NCBI GenBank assembly: GCA_000349905.1
Contig: KB722741.1
Location: 585,979-649,978 of the forward strand
Length of the DNA stretch: 64,000 bases
From: Volvariella volvacea V23
Taxonomy: Eukaryota; Basidiomycota; Agaricomycetes; Agaricales; Pluteaceae
Reading direction: 5' to 3'
In this document: piece after piece, positions 45,902-57,811 of the stretch
How positions within the stretch are numbered: position 1 is the stretch's first letter
Layout of the letters: each line of letters starts with the position of its first letter
Program-made: the position numbers and the translations under genes
Notes under the pieces: generated by a model
What the model was told of the DNA's origin: nothing
The model's input: the letters and a program-made list of their open reading frames with translations, nothing else
Databases searched by the model: none

Positions 45902-48562
45902 ATGAATCAATCTCAATCCCCAACAAATGCGCATTTCTTTGGTCAATCCAATGTAGACGTGCACAACTCGACCATCTTCAACGTCGCAGGTGGCGTTCGT
46001 TTTGTTCATGGTTCTGTGCCTGGAATATTTCACAGTAATATTTGCGCTTCATCCTCCTTCATTGAATCTGACCCGAGATCCATTTTCACCAGCCCAAGGA
46101 ACTCTGGAGAATGGCATCGCACGCCAGGCAATTCACTACAATGACCACCGTATTAAAGACCTCGATTACCACAGAGGTACCCGGCAAGGCGTCATTTCTA
46201 ATATCGTCTCTTGGGTGGAAAATCGTGAACGGTTTGAAGATATCCTGTGGGTAAAAGGCACACTAGGCGTGGGCAAATCCACCGTCGCCAGAGCGGTGGC
46301 GGACAAATTTTACCTCAAAGAAGCCAACGGTCGACTTGCCGGGAGCTTTTTCTTTTGCGGAGAAGATTCGAGTCGCAATCATCCAGGCAATTTTGCGCTC
46401 ACGGTTGCGTATCAATTGGCAGCTACTTTACCAGCAGTCGGGGAGAGGATGAACGTAGCGATTAGTCGGGATCCAGCAATCTTGCACGGGGGGTTGAACC
46501 ATCAATGGATGGAGCTAGTAGTCAAGCCAGTGAGAGCAACAAGCTCTTCAAGAATGCGCGCGGTCATCATAATTGATGGTCTAGACGAATGCGGAACCCC
46601 AGATGAGCAACAGCAAATCCTCAGCCTCGTCTTTTCCTGCGGTCCACTTTTTCCAATCGCATTTGTCATCACAAGCCGCCCCGAATCACATTTACAAGCC
46701 GTCTTCGATGACCCAAACCATCGAATGTGGATCAATGTCGTCGAGCTAGAACCGTCACGGGAGGAAATGAAGCAGTTCCTTGTTTCCTCCTTTGCCACCA
46801 TCAAAAGAACAAACCAAGCCCTATCGTCTTCGGAACAGCCGTGGCCACCTCGGAAAGACATCGACACGCTTATTGATAGGGCATGCGGCCAATACCTTTA
46901 TCTTTCGGCCATCCTTAATTTTGTCAGCTCAGACAAGTGGGAAGGGAATCCCCGCACCAAATTGCAACAAGTTATCGACAAGACTGCTCCAATCGCTGCG
47001 TTTATTCCGTTGGACGATGTATACCACAGCATCCTAGAAAAGTGTTCTGAAACAAACAGTCGCCTCACTTACCAAATCCTATTCCAAATCACGTATTTCC
47101 CCAACGCAATTTATATCCATCATCTCTCCGCCCTTTTCAATGTGTCCGATGTCGATATTCACCACTCTTTACGGGGACTCCGTTCTGTCGTCGGTATAGA
47201 TCCGACAGATAGAGTTAGGATTCCTCATCGATCCTTCATCGACTTTCTATTGGATAATTGCCGAAGCGGAAGCTACGCCCTCGATCATGCGACTTGTATA
47301 GCTGATGTCGCTATACAGTACCTGACGAGGATGCCCGAAATCTGGAATACTCCACAATTTCTGTCGCCCTCGTATCCCATCGGGTCATGTCCGACGCAGT
47401 CATGGCGAATATTCTCAGAACGCTGGCTGAGGACCATGGAAGCCTGTTTATCACTCAATAGTATACCCCACACTGTCATCGAAGCGTTGGAGAAATTTCC
47501 TTTTGCATTATGGTTAAGTCAATACGCATCGCAACCAGACTCTTTTGCGGAGCTCTATGAGCGGTTTCATATACAGATAATGGGCTTGGTGAGTACCTGT
47601 GCTTAGGATATCAGAGTTGCTGATTATTCATGATAGGGTAATTCCCAACTTCAAACAATATATCACTCTACTGCACTTGATGATGCCCGTCGAGAGCGGT
47701 ATCTCGAACTATCCTCGGGCAATATATCGTTTGGGAGCATATGCCTTCAGTGCATGCATTATATCCCCGACAATATCGTCGGTGCCGGTACCTGGTCCAC
47801 GCTCAAGTACTTCGTAGAACTCTTTCTCCGACTTCACTGGAACAAAGAGCCATCGAATCCAGTTATCCAAGCTCATACTTATATTCCCGATATGTGGATG
47901 TTTGATTTGGAGTACAACGACGTATTCAACACCGTCGATCCTAGTTTTTTCTCAAGTCCTGCGAGGGCTGGCCAGTTTTACGTGCGGGTCATTCAAACGA
48001 AATTCATTGACCGGCTCTTTCCATTGGCAGTTTATGGGCTGGTAGGAAGGAATACCCCATCTCTGTATGTCAGATCCGTTCATGCAGTTCTATTCTCCGT
48101 TAACGTGATGCATAATAAGCACCATCGACGACAATCGACTGTTAGAGGAATCCTGGCCTTATCTTTTTCATAAATCCTCCACTTACTCAGAGAAGTGGTT
48201 AGACATTCTGGAAGGTCTGAATCTCCTCCCATGTAGATTGCATATGCATGATAGCGAGAGAGATGAGTATGTAGCATCCGCTCTAACTGTAAGTATCTGC
48301 ATGTGGCTTGTCTCATAGACTTATTCAGACAAATACCCAGATCATAGAAACGACCAACTTGAGCCAACATATGAACTCCAACGAGGAAGACTTGGTGCGG
48401 TATTATATTGATGGATTGAGGAAACATTGGGTTCCTGTCGACACCTCACGCAACTACTGGCCGGACTCTGCCGAAGTGAAAGCCGGTCAAAATCTCTTCA
48501 AGGCAGCCGCTTTAGGCTCGGCAGTTGGGATCGCTTTGAGGTTGATGAGAACAATGCGCTGA
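45902..48562 (+). CDS. NACHT-domain NTPase (fungal NLR-like)
   Basis: Five exons with closing phases: 45902..45989, 46036..47588, 47637..48064, 48120..48288, 48329..48562, 823 aa. The N-terminus is short (MNQSQSPTNAHFFGQSNVDV, then FNVAVIFALHPPSL), followed by the common lead-in YHRGTRQGVISNIVSWVEN. NACHT: Walker A WVKGTLGVGKSTVARAVAD, sensor strand GSFFFCGED, Walker B RAVIIIDGLDECGTPDEQQQ, PIAFVITSRPESHLQAVF, then VELEPSREEMKQFL and IPHRSFIDFLLD of the winged-helix part. The C-terminal 300 residues show no WD40, ankyrin or TPR repeats that I can see. Such proteins are STAND switches linked to non-self recognition in fungi (family knowledge). A decayed relative lies at 62604. Confidence 0.9.
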
Positions 48563-48870
48563 AGCTCGGCTAAGTCGTACATGCAACCCATACTGTATAC
48601 ACGAGTTAATAGTTTTGCGCATCAGCACGGTTTGCTTTGTACACCCAGAAAGAATCAGAGAATAAATCGCCATCCCCTAAGGCCTGTGACATTTACGTCT
48701 GACTATAGCTTTCCTCAATGGGCTAGGATCGCGGCTTGTTGATGCTAAAATTAAGGACACATCTCAGATTCAAGACTAGTGCACAAAAGATATCTTCCGT
48801 TCAATCAAAATGACGATGGGACAACGGTACGCTCAAGACACTAGAATACAACCATAACGCATCAATATCT
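48563..48870. other. Spacer between convergent genes
   Basis: About 300 bases separating the ends of the NACHT gene and O-methyltransferase 2; no gene. Confidence 0.4.
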
Positions 48871-50940
48871 TTACAACCGCGTAGAAATGGAGGTGGGTGG
48901 TAGTTCAGTCGGAATGGCCACGATGGGCTGAGCGAACGTGCCATCACCAGGCAACCGATTGACTGCAACAAATTTCCATCCAGTGCTGCGCAAAAGTCGA
49001 TCCACATGACGAATCGTACGGTCAAGAGAATTGAATAGCATATACATCTGAATAAGTAGAGGGGGGACTACTTTAGCGCCTCTTATTCAGCTTATGAATG
49101 ATACATCAAACTTACAACCAGGTCTGCATAGTATGCCATTCCAGTTACAGCACCATAATTGGCTAATAAAGGTGCTGGTGCCTCCCTTGGAATGGCTCCA
49201 GGAACCGCTGCCATTTCTTCTGATATGTCACGGCATGCGAGTTGAATGATGGCATCCATGATGATTAACTTTGTCTGTGGAGTGGCGGCTTGACGGAGGT
49301 GTGTAAGGATGACTCTGCACCGCTCGTCGGACCAATCGTGAAGGATCTGTTTGAGGAAGAAGACCGAAGCGTTCGTCTGTCGTTGTGGGGTGAAGAAGTC
49401 CTNNNNNNNNNNNNNNNNNNNNNNNNNNNNNNNNNNNNNNNNNNNNNNNNNNNNNNNNNNNNNNNNNNNNNNNNNNNNNNNNNNNNNNNNNNNNNNNNNN
49501 NNGGACTTGATTACAACAATCAGTTGTTTTATCTGCTTTTAAGTCTCCTTGTTTACCTTCTAGGACTGCCCTACCAGACTCAATTACCTCTGGCGCCGAG
49601 TTCTTCCATGTCTAGTCGTAGTTTCAAGTGAGTGATGACTGTCTTGTGTGCTATTGATCACTCGCCTCTTTCGCCTGCTCAATAGCGTGAGGTAAGTCTT
49701 GAACCACTAACTTGAGATGCGGAAATTCCTTCGAGAGAGCCATCATTGCACTCCCTATACCACCACCGACATCGACAACCACAGAACCTGGCTCAAGGGC
49801 CTTCCAATCAAAGGCTTTATCCACCAAGGAATTGCCATGTGACAAAAAAACAACGGTACTATAGATACCAAAGCGTACCTTCGACAACTGTGGCAAAGGG
49901 CTGCAAGCTCGCAACTCCTTTCATGGCCATATTGAATCGATTGTGACGGATTTTCTCTCCCGGCCTCTGCAGAACTCGCCAAAAGTTATCCTGTGTGTTG
50001 AAGGCACGAGTCCATGGAGCAGCTGATTCGTGTTCAGAGTGACTAGCGGAAGGGTTAGAAGCAGCCTCCCAGGCCCAAGCACTAGCTTTGAATGTCTCAT
50101 CGAGGCTAAGTCACCAATGAACCACTTAATTAAAGGCATTGTTTTTAGAGTAATTCCGTGCTTACTGGTGACCGACTAGCGCAGTAAATCCGACGGTGCC
50201 ATCGTGCTTGCGTTCGGGACTATTAATTCGGACCTGATTAATGGACAAAAGGGCAAGAGGAATGGAGATTATACTTTGAGAGAACTTCTTTGCTAGGCTT
50301 TAGAGTATCGAGCAAGCTTGATAGTCTATTATTGGCGAATACGTCAGGTTCGACTTCACGGTAGATGTGATGCGTAGCAAGAGCACGAAGGAAACGTGCT
50401 GGGCGCTAGTAGGTAAAATCAACGCTGGAAGCTTTCATATGGATAACTCACTGAGCTTATTAGGGTCCAGTCCGTTTTGCGCTGCAATCTCCTTAACGTG
50501 CAATCCCTGATTAAAGTTAAGCTATAGATCCTGAGCGCCGTCGGGATATTGTTCCTACCCTTGGCCCGGCCTCGCGTAGAATCTCTGTGACGCTCGACTC
50601 GAGACAAATGCGTAATGCAGCGGCTAAGAAGGGCTAACGGGGATTCAGCGTTGCAGAAGGCTACACGACAGGTTAGATAGAGAAATGTACGTACACCTGC
50701 AACTATTTGGTATAAAGAGACTTGTGGCGACCTTAGAATCGCCACAATCTGCATAGCCGCAGCGCTGGCAACAGCGGCAGCCTCTTCTGCAGCGGGAGTA
50801 GCACGGAAAATTTCGCTATCCGGGTGGAAAGGTTCATTCAAGTCAGGTATCGTCGTGGACTTTTCCGATGTGATAGTCTGGAGATCCGCAATGGCCTTGT
50901 TCAAAAGGCCTTGAAGCTCAAGAAGGGTAGCGAGAGACAT
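48871..50940 (-). CDS. SAM-dependent O-methyltransferase, copy 2 (interrupted by an assembly gap)
   Basis: Start ATG at 50940 (MSLATLLELQGLLNKAIADL), stop TAA at 48871-48873. Read on the minus strand: AAALRICLESSVTEILREAG, VVVDVGGGIGSAMMALSKEF (SAM site, about 49730-49790), KLVVQDLPHAIEQAKEA, the gap, then the LHDW-DERC region just past it (about 49320-49345), LANYGAVTGMAYYADLV, and the end HVDRLLRSTGWKFVAVNRLP with QPIVAIPTELP. The C-terminus is about a dozen residues longer than in copies 1 and 3. The 100-N gap at 49403-49502 falls between the SAM domain and the catalytic His segment, so integrity cannot be judged. Substrate unknown. Confidence 0.8.
49403..49502. other. Assembly gap of 100 N
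   Basis: A run of exactly 100 N inside O-methyltransferase copy 2, a conventional length for a gap of unknown size. Confidence 0.98.
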
Positions 50941-51658
50941 GTTTGCGTATCGCTACAGGACTCAGGGGGGGTGATATTTAATGGCTCTCGATTGCCAAGG
51001 CTACTTTAATTTCAGCATTTTGGGTATTCTGCCTTCATTTGGTGCTGTAAGATCCAGAGATATGGGGTTCAGCGGTCAGGCTCATTCATGTAGGCTGCAC
51101 TAAAAGGATCAAGTGGCGAGCTTATCTGTGCATCCCTGCTGGCCCGATATGAGTGCGGCTTATGAGTCACCTCGGCATGTGGTGAGCCTTTAACTACATC
51201 CGCCTACTACGGGAATTAGGGTATGGACTTCCATCACAGGATAGGTTGTAGACACGACGATGCGGGCAATGGCACCAATATTTGAGGCCAGTCTAACACA
51301 CTGGTGTTATAGTCTGGCGTGTCCATAAGAATGCATTCCATTAACCGCTCCAAGGTTATTTTGAGGAAGCGGTATGGTGCACGATGCAGTAGTATGTTCG
51401 AAACCCGAACAGGGATTCCTGGATTTCCTTTCGTGGGTTAGTGGTGTTACGGCTTATAATCTTGGGAAGGGTCCCCATCAGCGCCCACCTGAGAGGTAAA
51501 CGCATTTGATTCTGTTGAGACCTGGCGAGTCCGTTCATGTGCGATGGAACGGGTTCAAGAAGTAGAAAGGACGACACTGGTCTGGAACTGGCCTGCTATG
51601 CTGACTTCTTACTGATTCACATCACATCAATGCATTCCCAATGAATATTAATGAATGG
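50941..51658. other. Intergenic, no gene seen
   Basis: No coding homology found between O-methyltransferase 2 and the GMC relic. Confidence 0.35.
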
Positions 51659-52042
51659 TCATGGGCCTGGGCATCCCATTAAGTAAGCAGCCTTCTCTGA
51701 TGTTATGGCGGGAATGACTTGGTAGCCGCCAGCTCTGACTACGACACTACCACACAATATCGAGGTAGCGACGACTCGAATGACTTGTCCACCATGCCGC
51801 AATAACACTAGCAGCTGTCCTAGCCGTGAATGAATGCATGCCTCCATTTCTTGAAAAACACGACAGCTCGTTAGCTCACCTCCGATTATGATGTAATCGT
51901 ACTTTACCGACAGATTGGGTAAACCCAAACTATTGGTGCACAAAGCACCATTAACAATAACCGTGTCGGGATGAGGAAAATTAATGCCCGTCGTATGAGG
52001 TCTCAAACACCGGCCATTGTGTAGCTGAAGATTGTCGACCAA
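51659..52042 (-). pseudogene. Relic of a GMC-type FAD oxidoreductase N-terminus
   Basis: The segment VKYDYIIIGGELTSC matches the FAD-binding start of GMC oxidoreductases (normally YDYIIVGGGTAGC), followed by degraded QLLVLLRHGGQVIRV (compare VLVLEAG). The glycine motif is damaged (GGE instead of GGG) and none of the remaining 500 or so residues is present. It is a dead fragment of an aryl-alcohol-oxidase or glucose-oxidase-like gene. Confidence 0.55.
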
Positions 52043-52336
52043 CTAGTACAGGTCGATCCATAATTTTACAACCTGACTAACTATGTCAATAACGCTGATC
52101 ACTAACGCACTCCTAGGAATATGGTTAAATGGATCTTTCACAATATTGTGCTTTTCTTCAGTTTACGAGTCTGGTGCAAGAGGCAGGAATATGTAACTGC
52201 AGCCACTTTGGTAGGCACCTCCCTCGGCCTTGTCTGACCAACTCCATGAATTCAGGCGCCTTGCTGGATTCATCATATCTAGCGGACATAGTATAATACA
52301 AATTTATATATTCACTGACGCATCCCATACTCGTAT

Positions 52337-52356
52337 CCCCCCCCCCCCCCCCCCCC
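52337..52356 (+). repeat. Homopolymer of 20 C
   Basis: Twenty consecutive C just downstream of the F-box gene stop; length in the assembly is likely unreliable. Confidence 0.9.
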
Positions 52357-52408
52357 AACCGCTTCAGTCGCGTGAATGGTAACGTGGTTGAATCGCCCTC
52401 CCGTACAC

Positions 52409-54046
52409 TCAATTAGTGGGTTCAACCACCTCGGCTCCCAATCGCCTGATGACCTCTACACATCTATGAAAATACCCACTATAATCCCGACCACAATACC
52501 CACTAAGAACAACCCGCTTCAAAGGACACCCACTCTGCCACCTCGACAGAATAATGCCCTCGATAGACTCGGGAATAGACTGACTGCGCCATTGTGGGGG
52601 TATAGCAGCCTCGACTTCGCTAAGACTTGGGCACAGCGTCTCGTCGATGCTTTCCCACTGGAAGCCTCCAGACCTAGTTGATATCGGAAGGCTAAGTGGT
52701 GTGCCATCCGCCGAGTTAGAGGACGAGTTGAAAATGACACTTAAAGCCTTCAGCCCTGTTGAGTGGCTTAGATGGATCTTCTCTACCCGCGTTGACGCTC
52801 TGAGCAGCGACGCTACAAACTCCCATTGCTGACCGTCTAGACTGCCCGAGCCCGTCACATATCCAATCTCCAAAGATAGCGCGTTTTCGGTTACGGGACG
52901 AAGAATGCGCAGAATTTCTCTGGACATGGCAATTGTTGAAGATCGTTGGTAGTGTTGGAGGGCTATGCTAAATCCTTTCGCGTGGTCGAGATCAATCGGA
53001 GCTGGATCGGTAAACTGATTTGTAGGGGGTGAAGAACGCGACTTCGTAATGATTTGGTAGTCCGTAATATCAATTGCATGGTATCTTGGCTGAAGGCGAA
53101 CAAGAGGGTGATCGGGGTAGCCAAGTTCGGAGATGGACGCCAACAAACTTGCGTACAACTCCGATTCGAAAGGAGTGGCTCCGGCGTCGTTGATGTCAAG
53201 GTACTTCAATTCTTGAAGGGGAAGAACGGAAAGGAGGAATGCGATATGCGCGAATTGGAGGTGTAATACGAGGGCGCGTAGAGAAGAATACTTGGGAGCA
53301 TTATTCGCGGGTATCGAGGGAGAGCTTGGAGCGATTACCGATGGCGGTGCTGAGGAATTTAAGAAGCAATTCTTCAATGATAGGACCTGCAAGTGGGGCA
53401 TACCCACAAGCAACGTCATAAAACTCTCCAACGATAGCTTGCTCCCGAAGAATACGGTGGGATCGACAGACAGGTCGAAGTGCGTAAGTCCACGAACTGG
53501 AAAAACAAAGTTATCCCAATCAACATTGCACGATGACAAAGATAATCGCTGCAAGCCAGGTTGGTCTTCCCACGTTTGCGGGTGAGTGTCGGCAGATATC
53601 GCGGACGTAGAAGGAGGAACGAGGGATTGTCGTATAAGGGAGACATGTCGAGTTTGTGGCATTGCTGCAAAGACCCATTCCCACTCCTGAGCAGAGCACC
53701 CCCTCTCCAACACAATCTCCAAACCCACAAATCTCTCTGCCCTCTTACACAATTCCTCTATCCACTCCGGATTCTGCCAATGGTGACGAGAGAACGAAAT
53801 GGCCCTCCACAGCTCCGGTGTATCCAAAGCAATTTCCCTCCATCTGCGGCAGACGTGCGTAGCGCTTGGGATCCACTTCTTCGACTTGGAAGCGGATCTA
53901 CCGTCGGCGACGAAAACGAAGACCTTGGAAGTAACTTCGGGAGGCAATTTCGATACTGGGGTTAACGAGTTCCGAACGCTGCGTAGTCGAATAATTTCAT
54001 TCGAGAGTCGTGCAATTTCTGCGTCGATAGACTCGATAGTGGTCAT
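52409..54046 (-). CDS. F-box protein with degenerate LRR-type tail
   Basis: Single exon, 545 aa. It begins MTTIESIDAEIARLSNEIIR (short coiled lead typical of Agaricomycete F-box proteins), then the F-box VSKLPPEVTSKVFVFVADG ... ATHVCRRWREIALDTPELWR (residues 30-85), which would bind Skp1 in an SCF ubiquitin ligase. The rest has leucine-rich stretches such as MTLLVGMPHLQVLSLKNCFL and LPLQELKYLDINDAG, probably substrate-binding. Substrate unknown. It sits between O-methyltransferase copies 2 and 3 in the same orientation. A truncated relative of its C-terminus lies at 16441-16665. Confidence 0.9.
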   Translation of the reverse strand: MTTIESIDAEIARLSNEIIRLRSVRNSLTPVSKLPPEVTSKVFVFVADGRSASKSKKWIPSATHVCRRWREIALDTPELWRAISFSRHHWQNPEWIEELCKRAERFVGLEIVLERGCSAQEWEWVFAAMPQTRHVSLIRQSLVPPSTSAISADTHPQTWEDQPGLQRLSLSSCNVDWDNFVFPVRGLTHFDLSVDPTVFFGSKLSLESFMTLLVGMPHLQVLSLKNCFLNSSAPPSVIAPSSPSIPANNAPKYSSLRALVLHLQFAHIAFLLSVLPLQELKYLDINDAGATPFESELYASLLASISELGYPDHPLVRLQPRYHAIDITDYQIITKSRSSPPTNQFTDPAPIDLDHAKGFSIALQHYQRSSTIAMSREILRILRPVTENALSLEIGYVTGSGSLDGQQWEFVASLLRASTRVEKIHLSHSTGLKALSVIFNSSSNSADGTPLSLPISTRSGGFQWESIDETLCPSLSEVEAAIPPQWRSQSIPESIEGIILSRWQSGCPLKRVVLSGYCGRDYSGYFHRCVEVIRRLGAEVVEPTN

Positions 54047-54629
54047 AGTCCTGGTTGTGTATCAGGGTGGTACACCCACACCAGCTACCGGATCGAGTAG
54101 ATATACTCGACGGAGGCTAACGCTCATCACTATACAGAGTAATGAGCCTTCCCGAGTGATGCAGTGAAAGATGGAGGGATCGTCCTGACAGCGCATACGA
54201 AGAAGCCTTCGCTGGCGCGTCCGGAGGGCGAGGATTCCCAAAGCTGTGACAGGCCCCCGAGAATGACATAGATAACATAGGTCATGTGCTCTTATAACAA
54301 GTCTTGAAATGAGTTTGCATGAGGCTTGGGATGACGGCGCCTGTATATGATACAGCACGGGATCAGTGATTGGGGAGTAAGGCGGGTCGACCCTGAGTTG
54401 CTCGTATATGCTATACCAGGGTCTTTTCCAATTCCACTTGCCGGCGAATATCAAAACCGTGGACAGGGCCAATTGATCATCGCGTGCCCATACCCGAAGC
54501 CTTTCATGGGAGTGTATGTTGTCTAGACCTAGAGTCATGGCCAATAAATGATGTTCGACATTAAACCCCACAGACGCCACTTCGGTAATAGCGTACAAGC
54601 GATCGAGGGAGCAATACCATCTCTTTGAT
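54047..54629. other. Promoter of the F-box gene and 3' end of O-methyltransferase 3
   Basis: No separate gene supported; a 204-codon minus-strand frame at 54062-54676 overlaps the methyltransferase end and has no homology. Confidence 0.35.
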
Positions 54630-56545
54630 TTACACTGGAATGGCCTCGATCGGCTGAACGAACGTGCTATCACCATCCAACCTGTGGACCCCCGTCATCT
54701 TCCAGCCACTACCCCGCAAAAGCTGATCCATCTGGCGCACAGTGCGTTCTTGAGCATTAACAGTTGCATACATCTGTGCCACCCCCCTTAGCTCTCTGGT
54801 CTCACGAATAGGTAATTCCACTTACGACCATATCCGCATGGTATGCCATACTGCTTACAGCACCATAGTTGGCCAACAAGGGTTCAGGTGCCTCTTTGGG
54901 AACAGCACCAGGGATCCCGGTGCTTTCCTTCGTCCGATCGTGGCACGCATACGGGATCAAGCTTTCCATAAGGAACAACTTCGTTTGCGGAGTGGCGGCC
55001 TCTCTGAGATGCGAAAGGATGATCTTGCAGCGCTCGTCTGTCCAATCGTGGAGGATGTGCTTTAGGAAGAAGACTGCTGCGCCTTTTTGTGGCTGTGGGG
55101 TGAAGAAATCGTGTGCTAAAAATGGAATTATTCATAAGCTGGTCTCAGCTATCCTTGAGGTAGGAGGCGGTTCACTCACCCTGCAATGTTGCCCTTCCAG
55201 TGGTTATAGCCTCCGGGATTGCATTCGCCCAAACCTAGAAAACGAGGCAAGTGAGGTATAGCCAAAGGTCAGAACACAGAATTGACCTCTTCTCCCTGAG
55301 CAACGACATTAGGTAAGTCCTGAACGACTACTTTCAATGAGGCGAATTCTCGAGCCACGCTCAGCATTGCAGCGCCCACACCGCCGCCAACGTCGACAAC
55401 CACCGATCCAGGTGGAAGAAGCCCCCAAGAGAAACCTAAACGCGCAAAATGAGTGTCAGAAAACTAGACTTGCATTAGGTATCAATCCTATGATTTTCGT
55501 ACCTTTGACAACAACTTCGGGAGGTTGGAGGCCCAACATACCGCGCATACCAATATTGAAGCGGTTGTGGCGCCATTTTTCTTCTGGCCTCGAGTAAAAA
55601 CCCCAAATTGTGTCGTCAAAGCCATATGCACGGGCCAGTGGTGTCGCCTTTGGATCCCCAGAGAAGCCCGTGTTAGGATCCGAAGCGGTCTCCCAAACCC
55701 AAGCGCAAGCCTTGAAGCATTCATCGAGGCTTTGAATCGTGTAAGTTGTGGTTATAGTTTGCTGAAGCGAGGGCTTACTGATGGCCAGCCATGGCGGCGA
55801 AACCCAGGGTATTGTCGTGCTTGCTCCCGGGGCTAGAATGAATCAGTAAAGGACAGTGTAGAGGCACACGTGTCCTTACTCAGCGAATATCTCTTTACTC
55901 GGCTTCAGCGTATCAACCATACTTGAAATCCTATTGTTGGCGAATACATCCGGTTCAACCTCGATGTATATATGGTGAGTCGCAAGAATGCGAAGGAACC
56001 GTGCTTGGAGGTACAATCAAACGATGTGCATGGGTGGTAGTGGTGTCCCAGGACATACCTAGTTTATTTGGTTCCAATCCATTCTTGGCGGCGATTTCCT
56101 TGACATGTAAGCCCTATAGAAGTTGAGTGCAACATGCTGATGTCACCTAATCCTAAAACCTACCTTTGGACCTGCCTCGCGCAAAATTTCTGTCACGCTC
56201 GATTCAAGACAGACATACATGGCAGCGGCCTTGAAGGGCTTCACATAACATGAAGTGTTAGCCACCACCTTCACAGCTCGCATTGAAGAACATACATACT
56301 CCACCGATAACATGATAAAGTGTAACATGAGGGGGAGTTAAGATGGCCGCAATATGATTGGCGGCGGCACTTGCTATGGCTGCAGCCTGTGCAGCGGCTG
56401 GTGTTGCGCGAAAAGCTTCACTTGACGGATGGAATGGCTCGTTGAGATCAGGCAGCGATGTCGACGCTTCGGTTGTTATCGTCTCGAGGTCATCGACGGC
56501 CTTGTTGAGGAGATTTTGAAGTTGGCGAAGAGTAGCAAGGGGCAT
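54630..56545 (-). CDS. SAM-dependent O-methyltransferase, copy 3
   Basis: Start ATG at 56545 (MPLATLRQLQNLLNKAVDDL; an upstream in-frame ATG at 56590 is less likely because copies 1 and 2 begin at the same point), stop TAA at 54630-54632. Segments: AAAMYVCLESSVTEILREAG, GVGGGVGAAM-type SAM site near 55380-55410 (VVVDVGGGVGAAMLSVAREF), VVVQDLPNVVAQGEE, VWANAIPEAITTG, AHDFFTPQPQKGAAVFFLKH, then ILHDWTDERCKIILSHLREA with the catalytic His, ANYGAVSSMAYHADMV and QERTVRQMDQLLRGSGWKMT, ending QPIEAIPV. It appears intact with about nine short introns. It is closest to copy 1 in the C-terminal motif (QPIEATPV). Substrate unknown. Confidence 0.85.
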
Positions 56546-57811
56546 TGTCGTTTGCTGATAGCGAAGGAATGGGGCTATGAGGAGGCCCACAGACTTGCTC
56601 AGTACGGCTTTTTAGATGCTGCACGATACCGTTTCCAGCGTAATACATCATCTGGTTTGAACTGCTTTGCTGTTTGATGGAATAGCGAATTTCTGCGCCA
56701 AGTCTGAGCTCTAGGCCAGCGACTTTGCTCATGTGAGGAACTAACTCATCCGAAGTAATCATTTCCAAAGGATCTGATAGTATGTTAAGAATGATACTCG
56801 CCAGTTCAGTAACGATTGTCTCCAGTGGAAGGGAAAGTTCACCTACTTTACGTACAGTTCCTCATCGATGATAGGAGATTGAAGAGCTTTTTGCCTCCTA
56901 GATACGTGCATAAGCGAGGCTATACCTCGACTGATATCGCTGACTGAAGGTTCAGAGTCCTTGTCGCGTCAACTGACGCGCATATGAGCGCGTGAAACTC
57001 GGAGGCAATAGCGAGCTTTGAACTAGCCCAAAAGTCTAGGAGTCGCGAAGAAATAGGTAGTTCCGATGAGTAACGCGTCAAATGAGATACTTATTGCTCA
57101 TGATGTTTTGTGAGTCAGAACTGGTAGAATACGAGAATCTGGTAACTATAGACCTTTTGAAAACGGATTGGCTGTGTTGGCTAATGAGCAGATGAGAAGT
57201 AGAAAAGAAGTTCGTAAAGTTAAACCTACGTGGTTATATTGGAAATGTGAGCTAGATCCCGTAAACAATTGAGTGGTCCCGTGTCTGCCAATATACCGCA
57301 GGAATACACGATCGCTGTACAACATTCTCCGTCGAAGCAAGGAGGCGCGTTTCCTGTGATCAAATGATCACAGTGGCAGACGTCGGGAAGTATTCTATGA
57401 AACGGAAGAACATATTCGTTTCGTGATTGGATCATTAAAAGCCATCTTCGAAATACGACCCGTTATTTTAATAAGGGTAGGATAAATCGAAACCCGCTGT
57501 TCGGGAACCCTTGATATCCACAACCGTGGCACACTATCACTCAACTCGATTCGGCCCAAAGTGGGGTACAATTGGAATGAAATCTTTAGGGGATCATACC
57601 ATCCAGGTTGCAGGCGCTTTGGGGTGATGGGCGGCGAAGGGGGCTGTGGCGTGCAGTGGGTGGGAATGTATCACGCCAACGGTCTCCATAATCTCCCGCA
57701 CGGCCAATGGCAGGCAACATCGCCGGTGTGGTAATCATCTTTTGAAGGCCCTAAAAGTAAAAGGGCAAGAGCAAGACCTAATAATAGTACCGGTGCCACA
57801 AATAAGACATT
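56546..57811. other. Intergenic, no gene seen
   Basis: No supported gene. A Cys-containing 69-codon frame at 57226-57435 (-) was considered and rejected. Confidence 0.35.

Noticed and set aside
57226..57435. 69-codon minus-strand frame with five Cys, considered as a small secreted protein
   Set aside because: No signal peptide, irregular Cys spacing and no supporting exon.
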